From Burkholderiales bacterium (GTDB taxonomy: Bacteria > Pseudomonadota > Gammaproteobacteria > Burkholderiales > JAEUOS01), in NCBI GenBank assembly GCA_947473125.1, contig CANJDH010000006.1:1-64000 (forward strand): a stretch of DNA of 64,000 nucleotides. Direction: 5' to 3'. Below the pieces are notes generated by a model. That model was not told where the DNA came from. It did no database searches and saw only the letters and a program-made list of their open reading frames with translations. Positions 8,452 to 15,146 of the stretch are shown in pieces (positions within the stretch are counted from its first letter, which is position 1; every line of letters begins with the position of its first letter). The position numbers and the translations under genes were made by a program.

Positions 8452-9945
8452 ATGGAGCACATTTTCGGCGCAATGGCCTACGGCCTGGGCACCATTCTGG
8501 CAATGATGGTGGTTACTGCCATCATCTACCTGTTCATCAAGGACGTGACGCAAAAGCAGCACACGATCCTGCGCAATTATCCGATCATTGGCCACCTGCG
8601 CTACTACTTCGAAGAGCTCGGCGAGTATTTTCGCCAGTATTTCATCATGGGTGACCGCGATGAAATGCCCTTCAACCGCTCAACCCGGTCGTGGGTGTAT
8701 CGCCTTGCCAAGAACGAGGGCGGGGTGATCGGCTTCGGCTCCACCTACAACCTGCACGAGCCGGGCGCGCTGCTGTTTGTCAACGCCGGTTTCCCGGTGC
8801 TCGAAGACGAACGCGAGCCGACGCCGCCGCTGATCATCGGCAACGGCTACGCCAACCAGCCTTTCACCGCGCGCTCGATCTTCAACGTCTCGGGCATGAG
8901 CTTCGGCGCGATCTCCGAGCCGGCGGTGCGCTCGCTGTCGCGCGGCGCCAAGGAGGCCGGCTGCTGGATGGATACGGGCGAAGGCGGCATCTCGCCGTTC
9001 CACCTCGAAGGTGGCTGCGACGTCATCATGCAGATCGGCACGGCGAAGTACGGCGTGCGCGATGAACACGGCAACCTCTCGGAAGCCAAGCTGAAAGACA
9101 TCGCCGCGCACGAGCAGGTGCGCGCCTTCGAAATCAAGCTCTCGCAAGGCGCCAAGCCCGGCAAGGGCGGGGTGCTGCCCGGCGGCAAGGTCACGCCGCT
9201 GATCGCCAAGGTGCGCGGCATTCCCGAAGGGCAAGACTCGATCAGCCCGAACCGCCACTACGACATCGCCAACATCGACCAGCTGCTCGACAAGATTGCC
9301 TACGTGCGCGACGTCACCGGCAAACCGGTGGGAATAAAAACCGCCATTGGCGGCTGGCGCTTCGTCAACGATCTGTGCGACGCCATCAATCGACGTGGCC
9401 TCGAATGGGCACCCGACTTTCTGGTCATCGACGGCGGCGAGGGCGGTACGGGCGCCGCCCCGCAAGCCCTGGCCGACCACATGGGCCTGTCGATCGACGA
9501 AGCCCTGCCACGCGTGGCCGACTCGCTGATCCAGAGCGGCCTCAAGCAACGCATCCGCCTGGTCGGCTCCGGCAAGCTCGTCACCTCGGCCCGCGCTGCC
9601 TGGGCGCTATGCGCCGGTGCCGACTTCATCAACTCGGCACGCGGCTTCATGTTCTCGCTCGGCTGCATCCAGGCCCTGCGCTGCCACCAGAACACCTGCC
9701 CGACCGGGATCACCACGCACAACCCGCGCCTGCAACGCGGCCTCGTCGTCGAAGAAAAATACCTGCGTGTGGCCAACTACTGCGTGAACATGAACAAGGA
9801 AATCGACATGCTCGCGCACTCCTGCGGCCTCAAGCACGCCCGCGAATTCAGCCGCGAACACGTGCGCATCGTGCAGGCCGACGGCTTCTCCAAGGCGCTG
9901 AACATGATGTATCCCTACCCGGAGCCGCTGCGCCGCGTGGCGTGA
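8452..9945 (+). CDS. FMN-binding glutamate-synthase-family protein
   Basis: A 497-residue protein with an N-terminal membrane segment (~11-30, TILAMMVVTAIIYLFI) followed by the FMN/3Fe-4S domain of glutamate synthase. Visible motifs are NVSGMSFGAIS, the flavin-site block DGGEGGTGAAP, and the cysteine cluster CIQALRCHQNTCPTG that would hold a 3Fe-4S centre. The glutaminase domain of true GltB is absent. Such stand-alone membrane-tethered members are common and of unknown substrate; ammonia-dependent glutamate synthesis is only a guess. The ATG at 8452 follows GGAGG at 8443-8447. The gene is divergent from the AtuA gene across 95 bp. Confidence 0.88.
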   Translation: MEHIFGAMAYGLGTILAMMVVTAIIYLFIKDVTQKQHTILRNYPIIGHLRYYFEELGEYFRQYFIMGDRDEMPFNRSTRSWVYRLAKNEGGVIGFGSTYNLHEPGALLFVNAGFPVLEDEREPTPPLIIGNGYANQPFTARSIFNVSGMSFGAISEPAVRSLSRGAKEAGCWMDTGEGGISPFHLEGGCDVIMQIGTAKYGVRDEHGNLSEAKLKDIAAHEQVRAFEIKLSQGAKPGKGGVLPGGKVTPLIAKVRGIPEGQDSISPNRHYDIANIDQLLDKIAYVRDVTGKPVGIKTAIGGWRFVNDLCDAINRRGLEWAPDFLVIDGGEGGTGAAPQALADHMGLSIDEALPRVADSLIQSGLKQRIRLVGSGKLVTSARAAWALCAGADFINSARGFMFSLGCIQALRCHQNTCPTGITTHNPRLQRGLVVEEKYLRVANYCVNMNKEIDMLAHSCGLKHAREFSREHVRIVQADGFSKALNMMYPYPEPLRRVA

Positions 9946-9965
9946 TTTTCAAATGGAAATGGGCT

Positions 9966-9993
9966 GGAAAGCGTTGGTGGGGGCGGGCTTTGG
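9966..9993 (+). repeat. Palindromic repeat, copy 1
   Basis: AAAGC (9968-9972) and GCTTT (9987-9991) bracket GTTGGTGGGGGCGG. The loop is one base off the TTGGTGGGAGC seen in other copies. It begins about 20 nt after the stop codon of the glutamate-synthase-like gene. Confidence 0.65.
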
Positions 9994-10280
9994 AGGCAAT
10001 GCCGCCAGGAATGGCTGCCACCAATGGTTACAGAGAATCGTGCTACCGAAAATATGGTGCACAGACATTGACGGTATTTCTGGCGCCTTAGGACAAATAA
10101 AACTGCTACTCAAATTCGGACACGTGAATCATTCATCTCTGCAAGCTTTCATCAGAATGGTCGTCTAGCACGACGGGTTTTCCATGTTTGATGGATTGTC
10201 CACTTCAAGTTGGGCGAATCGCCCAGACAATGTGAGCCCGTTCACCCTAAGTTCCAAACTGCATAACCATCGGAGGAATA
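9994..10280. other. Intergenic region with a 15-bp palindrome
   Basis: About 290 bp of less GC-rich DNA. It contains TGGGCG-AAT-CGCCCA, a perfect palindrome at 10211-10225, about 55 bp before the next start. No T-tract follows, so it may be an operator rather than a terminator. GGAGG at 10272-10276 is the ribosome-binding site of the next gene. No coding sequence was recognised. Confidence 0.4.
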
Positions 10281-10532
10281 ATGGCGACAAAAAAGAAGGT
10301 GTCTAAGACAACCGTCGGCAAGAAGACAAAAGTACACAAGGTCAGAGCCTCCCTCGATATTCCAGAGCTGTCTAAAGCGGGCAGTTCTCTTCAGTTGCAT
10401 ATCTTCAATGCCGATGGGAAGCTGGGCACGCTCGTGATCGGGCAAGGGTCGCTCACTTGGTTTGCAAAAAGCAAGCAAATCGGCAAGAAACGGTCGTGGA
10501 GCGCTTTCGCCGACTGGATGGGAACGAAATGA
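10281..10532 (+). CDS. Small hypothetical protein with lysine-rich N-terminus
   Basis: An 83-residue protein not assigned to a family. The first ~22 residues are lysine-rich and probably disordered (MATKKKVSKTTVGKKTKVHK). The rest (LQLHIFNADGKLGTLVIGQG then LTWFAKSKQIGKKRSWSAFA) predicts a short beta-sheet followed by a helix. A good GGAGG ribosome-binding site sits 4 nt before the ATG. Its stop overlaps the start of the ankyrin gene as ATGA, so the two are probably translationally coupled and may act together. Base composition is less GC-rich than in the flanking core genes, which hints at transfer. Confidence 0.65.
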   Translation: MATKKKVSKTTVGKKTKVHKVRASLDIPELSKAGSSLQLHIFNADGKLGTLVIGQGSLTWFAKSKQIGKKRSWSAFADWMGTK

Positions 10533-11050
10533 AGCCCTATCGACCGCCCAATCGGACACTCAACTCGGCGGCGAATAGTGGAGACATCGAAAGCATTATG
10601 TTTCACCTGCTCGAAGGCGCCAACGTAAATGCGAGGAACGCAATCGGACATTTTCCGCTTGCGGGGGCTGCGCACTTTGGGCATGCCCAAGCGGTCAAGT
10701 ATTTACTTGAACATGGAGCCAAGATTGACATGCTCACTGCGCTCAACTGGAGTCCGTTGTACATTGCGGCCTGGCGGCAGCACCTTGACGTTGCTAAAGT
10801 TCTGCTCTCCGCCGGGGCAAGCACTAGGTCGCGCACCCTTCATAGCAATTACGGTCCGAGTGAGGCGGGGTTTACTGCTTTGCACGCTGCCGCACGTACT
10901 GGCAATAGCAAAATGGTGAGGCTCCTGCTCAAACACGGAGCTGACATCGCGAAGAAAGCGGGAGGGCGACTACCCGAAGACGTGGCGAGCGGCGCGGGCC
11001 ATAAAGCAGTAGCGAGGCTTTTGCGGGCGAAGCGTCGAGCCCATCCTTGA
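10529..11050 (+). CDS. Ankyrin-repeat protein
   Basis: This 173-residue protein is built of about four ankyrin repeats (NSAANSGDIESIMFHLLEGA, PLAGAAHFGHAQAVKYLLEH, LYIAAWRQHLDVAKVLLSAG, ALHAAARTGNSKMVRLLLKH). It has no signal peptide or transmembrane segment, so a cytosolic protein-binding role is likely. The ATG at 10529 overlaps the previous stop by 4 nt; an earlier in-frame start would run through the coupled gene and is unlikely. Bacterial ankyrin proteins often act as antidotes or partners of a neighbouring protein, so it may bind the small lysine-rich protein; that is inference. Confidence 0.82.
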   Translation: MKPYRPPNRTLNSAANSGDIESIMFHLLEGANVNARNAIGHFPLAGAAHFGHAQAVKYLLEHGAKIDMLTALNWSPLYIAAWRQHLDVAKVLLSAGASTRSRTLHSNYGPSEAGFTALHAAARTGNSKMVRLLLKHGADIAKKAGGRLPEDVASGAGHKAVARLLRAKRRAHP

Positions 11051-11147
11051 AAGGATTCTCAGTCCAATTTCTGGCCCATTGGCGATTGGACTGCTCATAT
11101 GTGCGGACGCCTTTCGGTGTTGCGCAATGCGGACTCTGATCTATCGG

Positions 11148-11549
11148 ATGAATCAAATTGTTTTGAAGGCCGTGCACTGTACCCCGTGGCTTTTCGGACT
11201 CGGATTGGTAGTGACAACCATACTGTCTTTGATGCCGGGTACCTCCGTGCCACCTGTGCTCCAGTTCTGGGACAAGGCGCAACACGCGTTGGCCTTCACC
11301 TTGCTTACCCTCACCGGCGCGGTCGCGTTTCCGGACAAAACCCGATGGGTCTACGTTGGCCTAATGTTGTACGGTGGATTAATCGAGATCCTGCAGGCCA
11401 CGCTGACCACCACGCGCTTTGGTGACGTGATGGATTGGGTGGCTGACGGCATCGGCGTGCTGGCGGGCGTCGCCATCCATGTGATCCTGTTGTCCAACCT
11501 TCGGGCGCGACCTGCAGCGGGAAAGATTGAGCCGCTGCCGCGTGACTGA
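11148..11549 (+). CDS. VanZ-like membrane protein
   Basis: This 133-residue protein has about four predicted membrane helices (for example LFGLGLVVTTILSLMPG and VGLMLYGGLIEILQATL). It shows the VanZ-like pattern of an early SLMPGTSVP, a DKAQHALAF block and a late RFGDVMDWVADGIGV block. VanZ-family proteins are linked to glycopeptide tolerance in enterococci, but most proteobacterial members are of unknown function. The ATG at 11148 gives the usual short N-terminal tail; an upstream ATG at 11127 is possible. Neither start has a strong ribosome-binding site. Confidence 0.75.
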   Translation: MNQIVLKAVHCTPWLFGLGLVVTTILSLMPGTSVPPVLQFWDKAQHALAFTLLTLTGAVAFPDKTRWVYVGLMLYGGLIEILQATLTTTRFGDVMDWVADGIGVLAGVAIHVILLSNLRARPAAGKIEPLPRD

Positions 11550-11617
11550 ACTTCGGCGCGTGAGATAGCGCAAGCGCTGAGGCGCCGGCGGTATCATTTG
11601 TGCAAGGAGGAAACCTC

Positions 11618-12022
11618 ATGCACACACTGGAATCAATGCAGGCCCTGCTGACGCCGCTGTTCCCCGGCCTGATGGGCGTGCGCCTGGTGTCGCTGGCGCC
11701 GGAGAAGGTGGTGGCCGAGCTGACGGTGCGGCCCGAGCTGTGCACCGGCGGCGGCATCATGCACGGCGGCGCCTACATGGCGTTTGCCGATACGCTGGGC
11801 GCCATCGGCACCATCATCAACATGCCGCAGGGCAAGCGCACCACGACCACCGATTCGTCGACCAAGTTCATCGGCGGCGCCAAGGTCGGCTCTACCGTGG
11901 TGGCGGAGTGCCTGGCCCTGCATCGCGGCCGCACCACCCAGGTGTGGCAAACCTTGGTGCGCTCCGCCGAGGGCAAGCTGTGTGCGGTGGTGAACCAGAC
12001 GCAGCTGATCATGGATGCCTGA
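11618..12022 (+). CDS. PaaI-family hotdog-fold thioesterase
   Basis: A 134-residue hotdog-fold protein with the PaaI-type signature GGGIMHGGAYMAFADTLGAI, in which the HGG motif helps bind the acyl-CoA thioester, and TTTDSSTKFIGGAKVGS. It probably hydrolyses small or aromatic acyl-CoA thioesters. The ATG at 11618 has an AGGAGG Shine-Dalgarno about 9 nt upstream, which settles the start over an upstream in-frame one at 11600. It stands alone, with no phenylacetate genes nearby, so its substrate is open. Confidence 0.87.
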   Translation: MHTLESMQALLTPLFPGLMGVRLVSLAPEKVVAELTVRPELCTGGGIMHGGAYMAFADTLGAIGTIINMPQGKRTTTTDSSTKFIGGAKVGSTVVAECLALHRGRTTQVWQTLVRSAEGKLCAVVNQTQLIMDA

Positions 12023-12071
12023 GGAGCACCTCGGCTAGCTTCGTCGTTTGGCGGTGGTTGGTTTGCATATG

Positions 12072-12100
12072 GTGACAAAAGGCACACATTTGGCTAGAAT
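12072..12100 (+). promoter_or_regulatory. Sigma-70-type promoter of the toxin-antitoxin pair
   Basis: GTGACA at 12072-12077 (5 of 6 to consensus) and TAGAAT at 12095-12100 (5 of 6) are separated by 17 bp. The expected start site is about 12106-12107, which is the A of the toxin ATG. The toxin has no Shine-Dalgarno, so its message may be leaderless. Confidence 0.55.
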
Positions 12101-12106
12101 GGCAAA

Positions 12107-12400
12107 ATGAAGTCGTTCCGCTGGAACCCCGAGAAAAACGAGGCATTGCAGTCTGAACGCGGCGTTTCATTCGAGCGCATGGTGGTGGCGATCGAGTCGG
12201 GCGGGTTGCTCGATATTGTCGAGCATCCGAACGGGGCCAAATATCCGAACCAGCGCGTATTGGTGGTTTCCAGCGAGAGCTACGTGTATCTGGTGCCGTT
12301 TGTTGAAGAGGAAGATTATTTCTTCATGAAAACCGTGATTCCGAGCCGCAAGGCCACACGGGATTTCCTGAAGGCGGGAGAACGCAATGTCAAACGTTGA
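12107..12400 (+). CDS. BrnT-like toxin of a type II toxin-antitoxin pair
   Basis: This 97-residue protein begins FRWNPEKNEALQSERGVSFE, the typical opening of BrnT-family RNase toxins, and continues with LLDIVEHPNGAKYPNQR, VYLVPFVEEEDYFFMKTVIP and a basic C-terminus with SRKATRDFLK. BrnT folds like RelE-type toxins and cleaves RNA. The gene overlaps the following antitoxin gene by 14 nt, with toxin first as in brnTA. No Shine-Dalgarno precedes the ATG, and a good promoter ends a few bases upstream. The exact family (BrnT versus a close relative) is inferred from the N-terminal motif and the partner. Confidence 0.78.
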   Translation: MKSFRWNPEKNEALQSERGVSFERMVVAIESGGLLDIVEHPNGAKYPNQRVLVVSSESYVYLVPFVEEEDYFFMKTVIPSRKATRDFLKAGERNVKR

Positions 12401-12704
12401 TGCCTACGAACTCGAAGTTCTTGATGCCTTTGAGAAAGGCAAACTCAAGTCGGTGGCGACCAAGGCCGAGTTGGCGAAATTCAAGGCGGCTGCGCGCGCA
12501 ACCGCCATCAAGGATCGCCGGGTCAACATCCGGCTGTCGTCGGGTGACCTCGGCGACATTCAGGTGCGTGCGATGGAAGAGGGCGTGCCGTATCAAACGC
12601 TGATCGCCAGCGTGCTGCACAAATATGTCACCGGGCGTTTGTCCGAGAAGCCATCGCCCGCGCCGGTTCCGGCCAAGGCGCCGTCGCGAAAATCTGCAGC
12701 ATAA
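12387..12704 (+). CDS. Ribbon-helix-helix antitoxin partner (BrnA/CopG-like)
   Basis: A 105-residue protein with a central ribbon-helix-helix motif (RRVNIRLSSGDLGDIQVRAM and GVPYQTLIASVLHKYVTG). This is the usual DNA-binding fold of BrnA/CopG antitoxins. The N-terminal helix, rich in K and A (YELEVLDAFEKGKLKSVATK), probably contacts the toxin, which is an inference from order. The C-terminus is a disordered proline/alanine tail. The ATG at 12387 follows GGGAG and lies inside the toxin gene, so the pair is coupled. It likely represses the shared promoter at 12072-12100. Confidence 0.8.
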   Translation: MSNVDAYELEVLDAFEKGKLKSVATKAELAKFKAAARATAIKDRRVNIRLSSGDLGDIQVRAMEEGVPYQTLIASVLHKYVTGRLSEKPSPAPVPAKAPSRKSAA

Positions 12705-12738
12705 CGTTCGACGTTTGCCCGACGTCACAAGGAAAACC

Positions 12739-13020
12739 ATGAAAGCCATCTGGAACAACACCATCATTGCCGAATCCGACGACACCGTGGTGGTCGAAGG
12801 CAACCATTACTTTCCCTTGGCTGCCGTCAAGCCGGAATGTCTCGCACCCAGCGCCACTACCACGGTGTGCGGCTGGAAGGGCACGGCTAACTACTACACG
12901 TTGTCCGCCAACAGCAATACCAATCCGGATGCAGCCTGGTATTACGCCGACCCCAAAGACGCGGCCAAGGAAATTCGCGGCCGCGTTGCGTTCTGGAAAG
13001 GTGTGCAGGTCAGCGCCTGA
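12739..13020 (+). CDS. DUF427 domain protein
   Basis: A 93-residue single-domain protein of the DUF427 family. Recognisable blocks are MKAIWNNTIIAESDDTVVVE, NHYFP and CGWKGTANYYTL, followed by WYYADPK and a C-terminal GRVAFWKGV. DUF427 has a compact beta-barrel and no assigned reaction. The ATG at 12739 follows AAGGAAAA. It is followed after 15 nt by palindromic repeat copy 2. Confidence 0.88.
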   Translation: MKAIWNNTIIAESDDTVVVEGNHYFPLAAVKPECLAPSATTTVCGWKGTANYYTLSANSNTNPDAAWYYADPKDAAKEIRGRVAFWKGVQVSA

Positions 13021-13035
13021 TTTGACAATTGCCCG

Positions 13036-13060
13036 GAAACCCTTGGTGGGAGCGGGTTTC
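13036..13060 (+). repeat. Palindromic repeat, copy 2
   Basis: GAAACCC (13036-13042) pairs perfectly with GGGTTTC (13054-13060) around TTGGTGGGAGC. It starts 16 nt after the DUF427 stop and 37 nt before the chromate-transporter start. Confidence 0.8.
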
Positions 13061-13096
13061 AGGGGTGGGGCAGAGGCAAGCTGGTAGAATGCGGGG

Positions 13097-13690
13097 ATGT
13101 CGCCCGCTCCTGATGATCATGGCCCCGATGCTCCCGATGCGTCCACCGGCAGCGCGCCGGTCGCGGTGCCATCGCATGCCACGCTGTTCTGGACCTTTCT
13201 CAAGATCGGGCTGTCAGGTTTCGGCGGGGTGCTGCCGTTTGCGCGCCGCGCGTTGGTCGAAAAACATCGCTGGCTCGGCGAAGCCGAATTCGCCGAACTC
13301 CTGAGCCTCGGGCAAAGCCTGCCGGGGCCGAACATCGTCAACCTGGTGGTGATGCTCGGCTACCGCTACCACGGTGTGGCCGGCGCGCTCAACTGTGTGC
13401 TCGCGATCCTGCTCGCACCGATGGCGCTGGTGCTGGTGCTGGTGAGCGTCTATGCCGAATATGCCGACCTGCCCTGGGTGCGGCGCATGATGGCCGGGAT
13501 TGCCGCGGCGGCGGCCGGGCTGATCCTGACCATGGGAGTGCGCATGGTGCGCGCCCAGCCGAAGCGTGCGGCGATGTATGTGATGGTCGCGGCCACGGTG
13601 GCGGCCAAGCTGGCCGGCGCACCGCTGCTGGCGGTGCTGTTCGTGGTCACCGGCGCGGGGCTCTGGCTCAACGCGCGCAGCGCGATCTGA
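13097..13690 (+). CDS. Chromate transporter, N-terminal-type half (CHR family)
   Basis: This 197-residue membrane protein corresponds to one half of ChrA. Typical CHR blocks are FLKIGLSGFGGVLPFARRAL, LSLGQSLPGPNIVN and GYRYHGVAGAL, with about five to six helices. Full-length ChrA has two homologous halves in one chain and pumps chromate out of the cell. Here the halves are two adjacent genes (short-chain CHR pair), 7 nt apart and on the same strand, and probably form a heterodimer. The cytosolic N-terminus is acidic and proline-rich. The substrate could be chromate or sulfate. Confidence 0.88.
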   Translation: MSPAPDDHGPDAPDASTGSAPVAVPSHATLFWTFLKIGLSGFGGVLPFARRALVEKHRWLGEAEFAELLSLGQSLPGPNIVNLVVMLGYRYHGVAGALNCVLAILLAPMALVLVLVSVYAEYADLPWVRRMMAGIAAAAAGLILTMGVRMVRAQPKRAAMYVMVAATVAAKLAGAPLLAVLFVVTGAGLWLNARSAI

Positions 13691-13697
13691 GGCGCGC

Positions 13698-14228
13698 ATG
13701 GGCGAATCCGACAACATCTACGTGGCGCTGGCGCTGGAGTTCATGCTGCTATCGCTGATGGCGGTGGGCGGCGCCAACGTGCTGCTGCCCGAGATGCATC
13801 GTTTCGCGGTCGAGTCGCACGGCTGGATGACCTCCAAGGAATTCTCCGAGTTGTTCGCCCTGGCGCAGGCGGCGCCCGGCCCGAATGTGCTGTTCGTGAG
13901 CGTGATCGGCTGGAAGGCCGCCGGCGTGGCCGGCGCCTGCGTGGCGATGCTCGGCATCTGCGGGCCGTCGACCCTGCTCACGCTGGTGGTGGCGCATTAC
14001 CTCGAGCGGTTTCGCGCTGCGCCGTGGCGCATCGCGTTGCAAAAGGCACTGGCGCCGGTGGCGGCAGGGTTGATATTGACCAGCGGCATCCTGCTGGTGC
14101 GCTCTGCCGGCAATACCGCGCAGGCGCTGCTGGTCAGCGCGGCGGTGGTGGTGATCTCGATCCGCTATAACCCGAACCCGCTGTGGTTCATCGGCGGCGG
14201 TGCGGTGCTCGGCCTGTTGTTTTTCTAG
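13698..14228 (+). CDS. Chromate transporter, C-terminal-type half (CHR family)
   Basis: The 176-residue partner of the preceding CHR gene. It starts 7 nt after the stop of its partner and carries the second-half CHR blocks AVGGANVLLPEMHRFAV, LFALAQAAPGPNVLFVS and GWKAAGVAGACVAMLG, with about five membrane helices. Short-chain CHR proteins work as pairs with opposite membrane orientation, so both genes are probably needed. Its stop overlaps the stop of the convergent YeeE-type gene by 4 nt. No chrB regulator is adjacent. Confidence 0.88.
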   Translation: MGESDNIYVALALEFMLLSLMAVGGANVLLPEMHRFAVESHGWMTSKEFSELFALAQAAPGPNVLFVSVIGWKAAGVAGACVAMLGICGPSTLLTLVVAHYLERFRAAPWRIALQKALAPVAAGLILTSGILLVRSAGNTAQALLVSAAVVVISIRYNPNPLWFIGGGAVLGLLFF

Positions 14229-14638
14229 GCCTTGCCGAACCAGCGCCCCTGTACGTAGGCGCCGGCGAATATCCCGGCCAGCGCGATCAGCAAGGGCCAG
14301 TTGCCGGTGCCAAGGCCGGCAATCCCCGGGCCCGGACACACGCCGGCGAGACCCCAGCCGATGCCGAAGATTGCCGAGCCGACAATGGTGTCGCGGTTCA
14401 GCTCTGACGGGTGCTTGCCGAAGCTGTTTTCGAGCACCGGTTTGCGCATTACCATCGGCGCCAGCTTGTAGGCAAGCAGCGTGACCAGCACGCCGCTGCC
14501 GAGCACCATCAACAGCCCCAAATCCTGAAAGCGCAGGAAGCTCAGTACCACTTCGGGCCTGATCATGCTCGAATACGACAGGCCAAAGCCGAACAGCGCA
14601 CCACTTACCACTACAAAAAACAGGGAGGATTTCTTCAT
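14225..14638 (-). CDS. YeeE/YedE-family transporter subunit, C-terminal-type (DUF6691)
   Basis: A 137-residue membrane protein of the YeeE/YedE family with about four helices. It carries the conserved cysteine motif GWGLAGVCPGPGIAGLG. In YeeE the conserved cysteines pass thiosulfate through the membrane. This half lies 12 nt downstream of the N-terminal-type half on the same strand, so the two probably form one transporter from two genes. The ATG at 14638 is followed by a typical short lysine-containing leader (MKKSS). Transport of thiosulfate or a related sulfur species is inferred from the family. Confidence 0.85.
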   Translation of the reverse strand: MKKSSLFFVVVSGALFGFGLSYSSMIRPEVVLSFLRFQDLGLLMVLGSGVLVTLLAYKLAPMVMRKPVLENSFGKHPSELNRDTIVGSAIFGIGWGLAGVCPGPGIAGLGTGNWPLLIALAGIFAGAYVQGRWFGKA

Positions 14639-14650
14639 GGCTGTGTCCCC

Positions 14651-15136
14651 CTATCGGCCGCCGAGGGCCAGCACCACGTTGGCCGTGATGAAGGCAGTGG
14701 CGAGGAAGGTCAGCACCGCCAGCAACGACGGCACCTGCAGCGAACCCAGGCCGCAAATGCCGTGGCCCGAGGTGCAGCCGTTTGCCAGGCGCGCGCCGAA
14801 GCCGACCAGGAAGCCGCCTGCCAGCAGCTGCCACCATGGCACCTGGGTGATGAACGGCACGCCTGCGGCGAACTTCGAGAAGTAGAGCAAGGCGCCGACG
14901 ATCAGCCCGGCGGCATACCAGAGACGCCACTGGCGGCTGCCGATGAAGCGTGCCTGCTGGAAAAACGGCGCGTTCGATACGTATGACCAGGACGAGCTGA
15001 ACACCGTGCTCATGCCGCCGATCAGGCCGGTCATCACGAACAGCAGGGCGACGCCGACGCCGAGCAGCAGGCCGCCGACGAGGTAGGTCTCGATGCCGTG
15101 GGGAAACCACGGCGCGAGTTGCGATGGCAACGTCAT
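14651..15136 (-). CDS. YeeE/YedE-family transporter subunit, N-terminal-type
   Basis: A 161-residue membrane protein with about four helices and the cysteine motif GARLANGCTSGHGICGLG, the N-terminal signature of YeeE/YedE sulfur-compound transporters. It is followed at once by the DUF6691 half. No sulfurtransferase or rhodanese lies next to the pair. The gene begins 10 nt after the stop of the molybdenum-hydroxylase large subunit, on the same strand, so it may be read from the same message, although a functional tie is not obvious. Confidence 0.85.
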   Translation of the reverse strand: MTLPSQLAPWFPHGIETYLVGGLLLGVGVALLFVMTGLIGGMSTVFSSSWSYVSNAPFFQQARFIGSRQWRLWYAAGLIVGALLYFSKFAAGVPFITQVPWWQLLAGGFLVGFGARLANGCTSGHGICGLGSLQVPSLLAVLTFLATAFITANVVLALGGR

Positions 15137-15146
15137 GGCGTGCGCC

